The position numbers and the translations under genes are program-made. Of a DNA stretch of 64,000 nt, positions 44,383 to 53,301 are shown piece by piece (position 1 is the first letter of the stretch; each line of letters begins with the position of its first letter). The notes beneath the pieces are model-generated. The model did not search any database and was not told where the DNA came from. It saw only the letters and a list, made by a program, of their open reading frames with translations. The stretch comes from Paraburkholderia rhynchosiae (lineage in GTDB: Bacteria; Pseudomonadota; Gammaproteobacteria; Burkholderiales; Burkholderiaceae): the NCBI RefSeq assembly GCF_002879865.1, contig NZ_PNXY01000014.1, positions 124,001 to 188,000 on the forward strand. Reading direction: 5' to 3'.

Positions 44383-44501
44383 CGGTACCCGCTAGCTGGG
44401 CCGCTATGAGGGTAGTTAGTTTCCTTCGGCGAGAACCTGCTTTGAAGCAAATAGCAATTGCAGCGTAGGTTGGACCGTAGGTTGATATAGGTCAGAAAAG
44501 G

Positions 44502-44536
44502 AAAAAGCCCCGTAAGTCGAACTTACGGGGCTTTTT
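44502..44536. terminator. Bidirectional terminator
   Basis: AAAAAGCCCCGTAAGT (44502-44517) pairs with ACTTACGGGGCTTTTT (44521-44536) around CGA. U tails exist on both strands. On the minus strand it would end a gene lying at about 44546 and above, where only a possible tRNA 3' fragment remains. Confidence 0.9.
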
Positions 44537-44545
44537 GTTCCGCTT

Positions 44546-44559
44546 TGGCGGAGACGGAG
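44546..44559 (-). other. Possible tRNA-Ser 3' fragment, candidate attachment site
   Basis: On the minus strand the sequence reads CTCCGTCTCCGCCA, like the end of a tRNA-Ser (acceptor strand CGTCTCC, discriminator G, CCA), 9 bases before the strong terminator. The rest of a tRNA is absent, and an integrase gene begins 160 bases away, as at the end of an island inserted in a tRNA gene. The same bases can also form a hairpin with TCTCCGC at 44564-44570, so this is tentative. Confidence 0.35.
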
Positions 44560-44718
44560 AACTTCTCCGCTTGTCACTGCAGATCACGCCAGATCATTCA
44601 ATGTCACATAGTCATTTGTTTTAAAGGAAATTATTGTCCATTTCCGTTTGATGGCGCATGCTTAAATCGACCGTCTTGGCATGGGTAAAAACGTGGGTAG
44701 ACGCCGCTCGAGGACAGT

Positions 44719-45975
44719 ATGGCCCTAAAACTTTTCAAGCTTACCGACCGCATGGTCCGGGAAATGAAACAGCGCGGTTACTTCGGCGATGGCGGCGGTC
44801 TCTGGCTGCAGGTCAGAAGTTCAGGCAGCAAATCATGGGTTTTCCGGTACACGCGAAACGGCCGGACCCATGAGCTGGGGCTGGGTTCCTATCTGAATGT
44901 CCCGCTGGGCACGGCACGACAGAAAGCGGAGGCAATACGCCACGCGCTCGGGCGCGACGAGGATCCACTCGCGGCGCGCATCGCCGCGCGGGCGGCGGCT
45001 GCGGCCAGGCTCACCTTTGCACAGTGCGCCGAACAATATATTGCTATGCACAGCCCGGGGTGGAAAAACCCCAAGCACGCCGACCAGTGGACCAATACCC
45101 TCGACACTTACGCGATGCCCGTCATCGGCAAGCTCGATGTCGGGCTTGTCGATACCCAGCATATCGTGCAGATCCTGGAACCGATCTGGGTCAGCAAGAA
45201 CGAAACTGCGTCCCGCGTACGCGGCCGCCTGGAGCGCGTGCTGGCGTGGGCCAGAACCCGCGGCCTGCGCACCGGCGACAACCCGGCGACCTGGCGTAAT
45301 CATCTTGATACCCTGTTGCCCCGTCCCGCCTCGGTACAACGGCAGAAACATCACGCAGCCCTTCCCTTCAAGGACATCCACGCGTTTGTCACCGGGCTGC
45401 ATGCGCAGCCCGGCGTGACGGCGCGAGCGCTCGAATTCACGATTCTTACTGCGACGCGCACCGGCGAGGTCATCGCAGCCACCTGGGAAGAGATCAATCT
45501 GCGGGAGGCGGTATGGATCATTCCGAAGACACGGATGAAGGCGAAGCGCGAACACCGGGTCCCGCTGTCCAGCCGCGCGATCGAGCTTCTGACGCAGATG
45601 AAGAAAGCACGCAGGAGCGATTTCGTTTTCCCGGGATGGAAGGCGGGAACCGGCCTGTCGAACATGGCCATGCTTCAGTTGCTGCGCAAGGCAGGCCGTC
45701 CGCAACTGACGGTTCACGGATTCCGCTCCACGTTCCGCGACTGGTGTGCCGAAATGACTGCCTACCCTCGCGAGCTCGCCGAAGCAGCGCTTGCGCATAC
45801 GCTGAGCAACAAGGCAGAAGCCGCCTACTTCCGCAGCGACATGTTTGAGAAGCGGCGCGAAATGATGCAGGCCTGGTGCCATTACATCAGCATGGCGCCA
45901 GCCGGAACACCGCGACCTCGCACCGCCGGACCCGACCGAGCCGCGGAGCCCTCGCGGGAGGTTGTTTCCGGCTAA
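44719..45975 (+). CDS. Tyrosine recombinase, P4-type integrase
   Basis: A 418-residue integrase. An N-terminal arm-binding DUF4102 domain (KLTDRMVREMK...DGGGLWLQVRSSGSKSW) covers about 5-90. A SAM-like core-binding domain and catalytic domain follow. The catalytic residues are all visible: Arg247 (TATRTGE), His333 and Arg336 (HGFR), His360 (LAHTLSN) and Tyr370 (AAYFRSD). It appears intact. Such enzymes insert genomic islands at tRNA 3' ends; no other phage gene is near, so it is a relic or the edge of a small element. Confidence 0.93.
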   Translation: MALKLFKLTDRMVREMKQRGYFGDGGGLWLQVRSSGSKSWVFRYTRNGRTHELGLGSYLNVPLGTARQKAEAIRHALGRDEDPLAARIAARAAAAARLTFAQCAEQYIAMHSPGWKNPKHADQWTNTLDTYAMPVIGKLDVGLVDTQHIVQILEPIWVSKNETASRVRGRLERVLAWARTRGLRTGDNPATWRNHLDTLLPRPASVQRQKHHAALPFKDIHAFVTGLHAQPGVTARALEFTILTATRTGEVIAATWEEINLREAVWIIPKTRMKAKREHRVPLSSRAIELLTQMKKARRSDFVFPGWKAGTGLSNMAMLQLLRKAGRPQLTVHGFRSTFRDWCAEMTAYPRELAEAALAHTLSNKAEAAYFRSDMFEKRREMMQAWCHYISMAPAGTPRPRTAGPDRAAEPSREVVSG

Positions 45976-46224
45976 CGTGGAGCATGCATGCGACCATGCC
46001 TGGTTGTCCAAGGTGCGGTCGACGTTTTGGGGCCACAGGACGGGAATTTTCGTTGCAGCTACTGGCGAGATGGTCTCTCCCCTACGCTTGATTGCCGACG
46101 TCTATCGCTCGAATCAACATTCGTGACATGCAGCATAAGAGCCGGCACCTTTCATGTCCCTTGTCACCGGCCTCGTAGTGCCAATTTTTGCACCCCAAAG
46201 CCAGCTCTTTCACGCTGCCGAATG
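45976..46224. other. Gap between integrase and amtB
   Basis: No gene or clear structure is seen in these 249 bases. It marks the change from the accessory region back to metabolic genes. Confidence 0.5.
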
Positions 46225-47619
46225 TCAGGAATGGTAGGCTGATTCCCCATGCGAACTGACATCGAGCCCTTCCCGCTCACCCTCCTGTTCGATACGCAGT
46301 CCGACCGTCATGTCGACCAGCTTGAACGCGACGATCGATACCACCGCCGACCAGACCAGGGAGATACCCACGCCCCAACACTGCGCGATCAACTGGGCGA
46401 ACATATCGTAGTCGCCGACCTTGTTAGCGACATAATCGTAGACACCGGTGCCACCGAGTCTCGGCGACGCAAACACGCCCGTCAGCAGTGCGCCAACCAC
46501 TCCCCCGAGACAGTGCACACCAAACACGTCGAGCGAGTCGTCGACACCAAGCAGACGCTTTAGCCCGTTCACGCCCCAGTAGCAGACGCCCCCGGCGATC
46601 AAGCCCATCACGATCGCCCCCATGGGCCCGACGTAGCCGCATGCGGGCGTGATCACGACGAGTCCGGCAATCGCGCCGGACACCGCGCCGAGCATCGACG
46701 GCTTCTTCTTCAGCACCCATTCCACCAGCGTCCACGATACGGTGGCCGCGCATGTGGCGAGCAGGGTCGTGATGAACGCCAGCGTGGCCGCGCCACTGGC
46801 TTCGAGGTTCGAGCCGACGTTAAAACCGAACCAGCCGACCCACAGCAGCGATCCGCCCACCATTGTCATCGTGAGGTTATGCGGTGCCATCGTTTCGCGA
46901 CCGAAACCGGTACGCTTGCCGATCATGACCGCGCCGACCAGCGCCGCGATGCCCGCGTTAATGTGCACCACCGTGCCTCCCGCAAAATCGATCGCACCCT
47001 TCTGGAACAGGAAGCCCGCGGTCGCGGTCGCCTTTTCGCCCGCGGCACCGCTTGTGTAGGCATCGGGACCAGGCCAGTACCAGACCATATGTGCAATCGG
47101 AAGATATGAGAACGTGAACCACAGCACCATGAAAAGCAGCACCGCGGAGAATTTGGCGCGCTCAGCGATGCCGCCGATGATCAACGCCGGGGTAATCGCC
47201 GCGAACGTCAACTGGAATGACACATAGATGAATTCCGGAATCACGACACCCTTGCTGAACGTCGACGCCGTCGAGTCCGGCGTAATGCCGGCAAGAAACG
47301 CCTTGCTCAAACCACCGAAGAAGGCATTGCCCTCGGTGAAGGCGATGCTGTAGCCATACACGGCCCACAATATGCCAAGCAGGCAGAACACCACGAGTGT
47401 CTGCATCAGCACGGACAACATGTTCTTGGCACGCACCATGCCGCCGTAAAACAGCCCGAGGCCCGGCGCGGCCATCATCACGACGAGCAGCGTGGCGACG
47501 ATCATCCAGGCGGTATCGCCCTTGTTCGGCACTGGTGCGGCTGCGGCGTTCTGCGCGTACACCGGCACAGCGAGCGCCAGCATCATGAGTAACGCAAAAA
47601 CCCTGTTCAGTCTTTTCAT
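46225..47619 (-). CDS. amtB: Ammonium/methylammonium transporter AmtB
   Basis: A 464-residue trimeric channel protein. The signal peptide ends VPVYAQ (about 23), and 11 membrane spans follow. Visible signatures include GDTAWMIVATLLVVMMAAPGLGLFYGG, the VHINAG and FGFNVGSN segments, and DVFGVHCLGGVVGALLTG, with the twin pore histidines in VHINAG and GVHCLGG. No glnK is beside it. Its place behind gmaS-mgsABC suggests it takes in methylammonium as well as ammonium. Confidence 0.94.
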   Translation of the reverse strand: MKRLNRVFALLMMLALAVPVYAQNAAAAPVPNKGDTAWMIVATLLVVMMAAPGLGLFYGGMVRAKNMLSVLMQTLVVFCLLGILWAVYGYSIAFTEGNAFFGGLSKAFLAGITPDSTASTFSKGVVIPEFIYVSFQLTFAAITPALIIGGIAERAKFSAVLLFMVLWFTFSYLPIAHMVWYWPGPDAYTSGAAGEKATATAGFLFQKGAIDFAGGTVVHINAGIAALVGAVMIGKRTGFGRETMAPHNLTMTMVGGSLLWVGWFGFNVGSNLEASGAATLAFITTLLATCAATVSWTLVEWVLKKKPSMLGAVSGAIAGLVVITPACGYVGPMGAIVMGLIAGGVCYWGVNGLKRLLGVDDSLDVFGVHCLGGVVGALLTGVFASPRLGGTGVYDYVANKVGDYDMFAQLIAQCWGVGISLVWSAVVSIVAFKLVDMTVGLRIEQEGEREGLDVSSHGESAYHS

Positions 47620-47877
47620 TGCGCGATCCTGTAGAAAACGTCGAAGCGTGCTCGTGCGCGATGGACACTGCGCAAGCAGGCGGTGACCGTGATGAGTGTG
47701 GGGTAAAACCGAATCCAATGGCGACTGCTACGCTGGTCTAAACCAGCGGCGATACCCGACCGCCGCGGCGCGGTCCTCCGCTAGAGCCGCACACAATGCA
47801 TCAACCTCCGCGACAGTCCCGACGCCCGGCGTTACTCGCATGGCGAGCCCCGCACCGGGCGTCGAATCCAGCACCGA

Positions 47878-49239
47878 TCAGTACGTCTGCCCCGGAATCC
47901 ACGACGTACCCGCCAGCGGAATACGCGCCATTGCGGCGGCTTCCACGGTCAACGCAACGAGGTCCTCGGGCTCCAGGTGATGCACGTTCTGCTTGCCGCA
48001 GGCCCGCGCGATCGTCGTCAACTCCATGTTCAGCGTCTTCAGGTAGTTGCGCACGCGGCGCGATCCTTCTTCCGCCTGCACGCGCTGTTCGAGCACGGCG
48101 TCCTGCGTCGTCACGCCGACCGGGCATTTGCCGGTGTGGCAGTGATGACAGAACCCCGGCGACGTGCCGAGCGCGGCATAGTCCGCCGTCGCCGGATGCA
48201 GCGCGCCGTTCTGAAAGTACGTATCGCTATTGCAGCCGAGCGCCATCAACATGCCCTGCCCGATCGCGACCGCGTCGGCGCCCATGGCGAGCGCCTTGGC
48301 CACGTCCGCGCCGGAGCGAATGCCGCCCGACACGATCAACTGCACCGTGCCCTTCATGTTCAGGTCTTCGAGCGCATCCACGGCCTGACGAACCGCGGCC
48401 AGCGTCGGAATACCCACGTTCTCGATAAAACATGTCTGGGTGGCGGCAGTGCCGCCCTGCATGCCGTCGATCACCACCACGTCCGCCCCGGCATGCACGG
48501 CCAGCTTGACGTCGTTGAACGTACGCGTCGCGCCGACTTTCACGTAGATCGGTTTTTCCCAATCGGTGATTTCGCGCAATTCCTGAATCTTGATCGCCAG
48601 ATCGTCGGGACCGGTCCAGTCCGGATGACGGCTCGCCGAACGCTGGTCGACGCCCGCGGGCAGTGTGCGCATGGAGGCGACGCGCGGGTTCACCTTCTGC
48701 CCGAGCAGCATGCCGCCGCCGCCCGGCTTCGCGCCTTGACCGATCACGACTTCGATCGCATCGGCGCGGCGCACGTCGTCGGGATTCCAGCCGTAACGCG
48801 ACGGCAGGCACTGATACACGAGCGTCTTCGATGAGCGTCTTTCTTCCTGCGTCATGCCGCCGTCGCCGGTGGTTGTGGACGTGCCCATCGCGGTGGCCGC
48901 CTGGCCGAGCGCTTCCTTCACGTTCGCCGACAGCGCGCCGAAGCTCATGCCCGCAATCGTGATCGGAATATCCAGCACAACGGGCTTCTTCGCGAAGCGC
49001 GTGCCGAGCACCGTTTGTGTCGTACACTTCTCGCGATATCCTTCGAGCGGATAGCGCGAGAGCGACGCGCCGAGAAACAGCAGATCGTCGAAATGCGGCA
49101 CGCGGCGTTTCGCTCCGAGACCGCGAATTTCATAGAGTCCGCGCTGCGCGGCGGTGTGGATGTAGTCAATTGTCTTGCGGTCGTAGCCTTGCGACTCTTC
49201 CTGCTGCAAGCGGGCGAAATGGATGGGTTTGGCTTCCAT
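47878..49239 (-). CDS. mgsC: Glutamate-synthase-like FMN subunit (N-methylglutamate synthase MgsC / GlxD)
   Basis: A 453-residue FMN-binding glutamate-synthase domain protein. It shows TIAGMSFGALSANVKEALGQAA, GAKPGGGGMLLGQKV, and the GADVVVIDGMQGGTAATQ and SGGIRSGADVAKALAMGADAV barrel strands. The Fe-S-type cysteine set CHHCHTGKCPVGV lies near 370-382. With the two preceding genes it makes the split GltB architecture of N-methylglutamate synthase (GlxBCD in rhizobia). The start MEAKPIHF is chosen for a family-like beginning. A 258-base gap, without a gene, separates it from amtB. Confidence 0.87.
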   Translation of the reverse strand: MEAKPIHFARLQQEESQGYDRKTIDYIHTAAQRGLYEIRGLGAKRRVPHFDDLLFLGASLSRYPLEGYREKCTTQTVLGTRFAKKPVVLDIPITIAGMSFGALSANVKEALGQAATAMGTSTTTGDGGMTQEERRSSKTLVYQCLPSRYGWNPDDVRRADAIEVVIGQGAKPGGGGMLLGQKVNPRVASMRTLPAGVDQRSASRHPDWTGPDDLAIKIQELREITDWEKPIYVKVGATRTFNDVKLAVHAGADVVVIDGMQGGTAATQTCFIENVGIPTLAAVRQAVDALEDLNMKGTVQLIVSGGIRSGADVAKALAMGADAVAIGQGMLMALGCNSDTYFQNGALHPATADYAALGTSPGFCHHCHTGKCPVGVTTQDAVLEQRVQAEEGSRRVRNYLKTLNMELTTIARACGKQNVHHLEPEDLVALTVEAAAMARIPLAGTSWIPGQTY

Positions 49240-49288
49240 GGAAATCTTCTCTGTGAACTGGTTGTTCGGTTGCAGCTGCAGGCAGCGC

Positions 49289-49978
49289 TCAATACTCCTG
49301 GTCCGCGTCAGCGTTCCAGTGGTAGAGCGTGCGGGCCGATGCAATGCGCTTGAACGAGTGCGGGTCGTGACCGAGACCCGCGGCGTCGAGCAATGCGCTG
49401 ACCGCCGTCACGTCCGCTTCGGTCATCGGTTCGTACTGCGCATCCGCGCCGAGCGACTTCACCTCGCCGCGCACATACAGCACGGCTTCATACAGCGAGT
49501 CGCCCAGTGCGTCGCCCGCATCGCCGCAGATCACCATGCGGCCGGCCTGCGCCATGAAGGCGGAGAAACTGCCCACCGAGCCGCCGACCACGATATCGCC
49601 GCCCTTGAGCGAAATCCCGCAGCGCAAGCCCGCATCACCGTCGATCACGAGCAGACCGCCATGTGCGGAAGCTCCCGCGCCGTTCGATGCAAAGCCCTTC
49701 ACGTGGACCTTGCCGCTCATCATGTTTTCCGCGACACCGGTGCCGGCGCTGCCTTCCACGATGATCGTCGCGAGCTGGTTCATGCCGCCCACGTAATAAC
49801 CGGCGTGTCCTTGCACCGTGACCGTCACGTGCGCGTTGACGCCCACCGCGATGTTGTGCGCGCCGTTCGGCGACGTGATATCCACCTTGACGCCTTCGAG
49901 CGCTTCTTTCTCGCCATGCAGATACTGGTTCAGCGCGCGTACCGACGACCCTTCAAGGTCAAACGTCATGCTTTCCAT
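49289..49978 (-). CDS. mgsB: GXGXG-motif subunit (N-methylglutamate synthase MgsB / GlxC)
   Basis: A 229-residue right-handed beta-helix protein equal to the C-terminal GXGXG domain of glutamate synthase. It has repeated Gly motifs such as GHAGYYVGGMNQLATIIVEGSAGTGVAENM and GGDIVVGGSVGSFSAFMAQAGRMVICG. GAGGAG lies 8 bases before ATG 49978, so this start is preferred to the second ATG at 49969, although either overlaps the mgsA end. It is a structural subunit of the complex. Confidence 0.87.
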   Translation of the reverse strand: MESMTFDLEGSSVRALNQYLHGEKEALEGVKVDITSPNGAHNIAVGVNAHVTVTVQGHAGYYVGGMNQLATIIVEGSAGTGVAENMMSGKVHVKGFASNGAGASAHGGLLVIDGDAGLRCGISLKGGDIVVGGSVGSFSAFMAQAGRMVICGDAGDALGDSLYEAVLYVRGEVKSLGADAQYEPMTEADVTAVSALLDAAGLGHDPHSFKRIASARTLYHWNADADQEY

Positions 49979-50874
49979 ACGTACATCTCCTCGGGTGCGG
50001 GTTCGAATACCTTGGCGTTCCTGATGTCCGGCAAGTGCGCAAGCGAGCGAAACTCGGAGGCGATCGCCACGTAGTCGTCGTTTTCCGCGACCACCGCGGG
50101 TTTGCACGCGAACGGATCGCGGATCAGCGCGAGTTCGGTCGAGGTGCCCATCAGGAACGTGTAGAAGCCGTCGAGTTCTTCGAAGCCCTTCTGCAACGCG
50201 ACCGGCAGTTCATCCCCTTCACGCAGCCGCCACTCGAGAAAGCGGCACGCGGCTTCGGTGTCGTTGTCCGTCTCGAAGCGGATACCTTGCGGCTCCAGCT
50301 TGCGGCGCACGCCATGCGCGTTCGACAGCGAGCCGTTATGCACGAGGCAGAAGTCTTCGCCGGCCGTGAACGGGTGCGCGCGATCGGGCGTGACCGCCGA
50401 TTCGGTCGCCATCCGCGTATGGCCGACAAGATGCGAGCCTGTGAGCTTCGAGAAGTCGTAACGTTGCGCGACCTCGGCAGGCGAGCCGATGTCCTTGTAC
50501 AGATCGATCGAGCGCCCGGTGGATAACAGGAACAGCTTCGGGAAATGCTCGGCGAGCCACGCCTTGACTGTTTCGACCTTGCCGTTCACGGTCAGCACCG
50601 CGTGATTGCTCTTCGTCTCCACACGCGCATTCACGTCGATCGCACCGTTGAGCGCATCGAGCAACGCGTTCCAGTCGAAGTCGTTTCCCGCGTCAGTAAA
50701 GCCCGCATACAGGCTCAGCTTGCGCTGGCTTTCGCCGACCGCGCAGCCGAACACGGCGAGTCCGGCCGAGTCCGGGCCGCGCTCGGTCATGCCGATCAGC
50801 ATCGGCACCATCAATTGACCAAGTTGCGCGCGCAGTGCCGGCGTCTTGACCAGCAAGCCTACAATTCCACACAT
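49966..50874 (-). CDS. mgsA: Class II glutamine amidotransferase-like subunit (N-methylglutamate synthase MgsA / GlxB)
   Basis: A 302-residue N-terminal-nucleophile amidotransferase. The catalytic Cys2 follows the initiator in MCGIVGLLV, with GHTRMATESAVTPDRAHPF and LVHNGSLSN forming the glutamine pocket. In the N-methylglutamate system this subunit works on gamma-glutamylmethylamide instead of glutamine, handing methylamine on. It lies 12 bases after gmaS and overlaps mgsB. Confidence 0.87.
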   Translation of the reverse strand: MCGIVGLLVKTPALRAQLGQLMVPMLIGMTERGPDSAGLAVFGCAVGESQRKLSLYAGFTDAGNDFDWNALLDALNGAIDVNARVETKSNHAVLTVNGKVETVKAWLAEHFPKLFLLSTGRSIDLYKDIGSPAEVAQRYDFSKLTGSHLVGHTRMATESAVTPDRAHPFTAGEDFCLVHNGSLSNAHGVRRKLEPQGIRFETDNDTEAACRFLEWRLREGDELPVALQKGFEELDGFYTFLMGTSTELALIRDPFACKPAVVAENDDYVAIASEFRSLAHLPDIRNAKVFEPAPEEMYVWKA

Positions 50875-50886
50875 AGTCGTACCCCC

Positions 50887-52275
50887 TTAGAAAAATTCCA
50901 GATAGCTTTTCATTTCCCAGTCTGAGACATGGCGCATGTATTCGAGCCATTCCATTCGTTTGAGCTTGATGAATTCATCGGCAACCGGGCCGAGTGCGTC
51001 GCAGATCAGCCGGTCGCTTTCGAGTGCGTCGAGCGCCTGTTCGAGGTTCTGCGGCAGGATGCCGATCTGGTGCTCGCGCAACTTCGCAGGCGACCAGTCG
51101 TAGAGGTTTTCGTTGGCCGGCGCGCCCGGTGACAATTCACGTTCAACGCCGTCGAGACCCGCGGCGATCACGGCGGCCGTCGCGAGATACGGATTGCATG
51201 CGCCGTCGGGCAGACGCAGTTCGATGCGCTCGCCTGGCATGCGCACCATCGTCGAGCGGTTGTTATCGCCATAGCTGATGTAGGCCGGCGCCCACGTGGC
51301 GCCCGTTAGCGAGCGGCCCACCACGAGGCGCTTGTAGGAGTTGACGGTCGGGTTGCAAAGTGCGGCGAGTGCGGGCGCGTGCGCGAGCAGTCCCGCCGTG
51401 AATTGATAGCCGAGCGTGGACAGTCCCATGCCAAGTTTGTCACTTTTGTCCGAGAACAGATTGCATTCGCCGTCGCCGATCGACATGTGCATGTGCATGC
51501 CGTTGCCCGGCCGGTTCGCGAACGGTTTGGGCATGAACGAGCAGATCATGCCTAACTCGTTTGCGATCTCGGAGGCGGCCATCTTGAAGAACACGTAGTG
51601 ATCACACGAAGTCAGGCAATCGGTATACGTGTAGTTGATTTCGAACTGGCCGTTCGCGTCTTCGTGATCGATCTGATAGACGTCGATGCCGACCGAGCGC
51701 ATCGATTCGGTGAGCCTTTCCAGGAAGACCCGCGTACGCGACAGTCCCTTGTAGTCGTAGCACGGCTTGGCGAGCGTATCGCTCGGGTCGCACGGTTCGA
51801 TCGCGCCCGTCACCGAGCGCTTGAGCAGCGAGAACTCCGGCTCCAGTCCGGTGAAAAGCGTCCAGCCGCGTTGTGTCATGCGCGCGACCTGCTTCTTCAG
51901 CGTGACGCGCGAGTCGTATGCCCACGGCTGCCCGTCGACGTGGCCGTCGCAGACGATTCGCGCGAGACCGTCCTGCCAAGGCACCGGCGTGAGCGTCGAC
52001 AGATCGCCCACCGCCATGTAGTCCGGACCGTTCGGCTCGATGCCCACGCCCCAGATCGCGAAGCCCGCAAAGCCGGCTCCCGCCTTCAGCACACCCTTGA
52101 GATGCGCGACCGGGACCGACTTGGCCTTCGCGACCCCGTGAATATCCACGAATTGCGCCAGCACGTATTTCACGCCGCGTTGCGTGAGATAGTCCTGGGC
52201 CTCTTCAGCCGAGCCAAAGCGGGGCACGCTACCCAACTCGTTGACCGGCAGCTTGCTCGCATCGTTCAGGTTCAT
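50887..52275 (-). CDS. gmaS: Glutamine-synthetase-like gamma-glutamylmethylamide synthetase (GlnT/GmaS)
   Basis: A 462-residue type III (GlnT-class) glutamine synthetase relative. The metal-binding TGLEPEFSLLKR (about 138-149), the HEDANGQFEINYTYTD block (about 200-215), NGMHMHMSIGD and RMPGERIELRLPDGACNPYLA are all in place. Leading an operon with mgsABC and amtB argues for ATP-driven ligation of methylamine to glutamate rather than ammonia assimilation. AAGGAG precedes ATG 52275. A plain glutamine synthetase activity cannot be excluded. Confidence 0.85.
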   Translation of the reverse strand: MNLNDASKLPVNELGSVPRFGSAEEAQDYLTQRGVKYVLAQFVDIHGVAKAKSVPVAHLKGVLKAGAGFAGFAIWGVGIEPNGPDYMAVGDLSTLTPVPWQDGLARIVCDGHVDGQPWAYDSRVTLKKQVARMTQRGWTLFTGLEPEFSLLKRSVTGAIEPCDPSDTLAKPCYDYKGLSRTRVFLERLTESMRSVGIDVYQIDHEDANGQFEINYTYTDCLTSCDHYVFFKMAASEIANELGMICSFMPKPFANRPGNGMHMHMSIGDGECNLFSDKSDKLGMGLSTLGYQFTAGLLAHAPALAALCNPTVNSYKRLVVGRSLTGATWAPAYISYGDNNRSTMVRMPGERIELRLPDGACNPYLATAAVIAAGLDGVERELSPGAPANENLYDWSPAKLREHQIGILPQNLEQALDALESDRLICDALGPVADEFIKLKRMEWLEYMRHVSDWEMKSYLEFF

Positions 52276-52377
52276 CGTCACTCCTTGCACCACCATCGCT
52301 GGCTGATTGGCGAGTCATGCCCCATTGCACGACCCCACTGCGAGCCTGTTCGCAGCATCAATACAAATTTATTACCG

Positions 52378-52395
52378 TGCAACAATAGTTCCCAA
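52378..52395 (-). promoter_or_regulatory. Candidate sigma-54-like promoter of gmaS
   Basis: The minus strand reads TTGGGAACTATTGTTGCA, with GG and GC spaced 10 bases apart as in -24/-12 promoters but off consensus at several places. A start near 52367 would leave a 92-base leader. Sigma-54 control would fit a nitrogen-scavenging operon. Confidence 0.3.
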
Positions 52396-52465
52396 CAAGA
52401 AACATTCAGGGCGCAATGCGGCCTTTCTTATCTGCTACCCTCACGCCTTTCAACGAGGTTCAACC

Positions 52466-53068
52466 ATGCAAAACGGCGAAGACAGCAAAAACTCGCTCGA
52501 ACGCTATCTGGGCGCCACGATCCGCGAACTTCGCCAGCGCCACGGGCTGACCATCGCCCAGGTGTCGGAGCAGGCCGGGATCAGCCGCGGCATGCTCTCG
52601 AAGATCGAGAACGCCCAGACTTCCACCGGGCTCGACGTGCTCCACCGAATCGCCAATGCGCTCGGTGTGTCGATGTCCACCCTGTTCCGCCGCTTCGACG
52701 TTCCTGAAGGCGGCGCCCAACTCGTGAAGAGGGGCGAAGGCATGGAGGTGGTCCGTAAAGGCACCAAACGCGGCCACACCTATCACCTGCTTGCCTACGA
52801 CCAGGGCCCCAAAAAACTGTTCGAGCCGTTCCTGATCACGATGGACGACGAATCGGAAACCTTCCCCGTCTTCGAACACCAGGGCACCGAGTTCATCCAC
52901 ATGCTCAAGGGTGTCATCGAGTACCGGCACGGCCAGCAAACGTACATCCTGCATCCCGGCGACACCCTCACCTTCCAGGCCGACGTGCCCCACGGTCCCG
53001 AGCGGCTGATCAAAATGCCGATTCAGTTCCTGTCCATCTTCGTGTACGGCGAAGGTGACCGGGACTGA
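52466..53068 (+). CDS. XRE-family regulator with C-terminal cupin domain
   Basis: A 200-residue regulator. An N-terminal helix-turn-helix (GATIRELRQRHGLTIAQVSEQAGISRGMLSKIENAQTS) covers about 15-70. A cupin domain (about 110-195) has the metal-type HQGTEFIHMLKGVIEYRHG and HPGDTLTFQADVPHGP motifs. Relatives such as PuuR control amine and betaine catabolism. It is divergent from gmaS, which is the probable target. The start MQNGEDSKN follows CGAGG. Confidence 0.9.
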   Translation: MQNGEDSKNSLERYLGATIRELRQRHGLTIAQVSEQAGISRGMLSKIENAQTSTGLDVLHRIANALGVSMSTLFRRFDVPEGGAQLVKRGEGMEVVRKGTKRGHTYHLLAYDQGPKKLFEPFLITMDDESETFPVFEHQGTEFIHMLKGVIEYRHGQQTYILHPGDTLTFQADVPHGPERLIKMPIQFLSIFVYGEGDRD

Positions 53069-53137
53069 TGCGCCTTCATTCACCGCTACCTCTTATGCAA
53101 CCTCCATGCCATGATTACCAATAGGAACATAAGATTC

Positions 53138-53287
53138 ATGATGGGAAACACTTTGGGCGAACCGACGGCATTGGAACAGGTGACTTCCGCGGATCCTCAC
53201 CGCATCAAAGCAGTGCGGTTTACCGACCTGCGCGGTGCCTCGCTGCACAGGAACGGCACCTCGGGTTCAGATACATCAACAGCATGA
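53138..53287 (+). CDS. Possible small protein (49 residues)
   Basis: A short frame of 49 codons between the XRE regulator and hutG (MMGNTLGEPTALEQV..., ...AVRFTDLRGASLHRNG). No family is recognised and the composition is plausible only. It may be a fragment of an older gene. Confidence 0.25.
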   Translation: MMGNTLGEPTALEQVTSADPHRIKAVRFTDLRGASLHRNGTSGSDTSTA

Positions 53288-53301
53288 CTTATACAAAGTG
53301 G

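Noticed and set aside
44502..44570. Complete tRNA or tmRNA gene beside the integrase
   Set aside because: Only the last 14 bases could be tRNA-like; no T arm, anticodon arm or D arm can be drawn in the flanking bases.
50887..52275. Housekeeping glutamine synthetase glnA
   Set aside because: The length and motifs fit the GlnT/type III class and the neighbours are mgsABC and amtB, not glnL/glnG or glnK.
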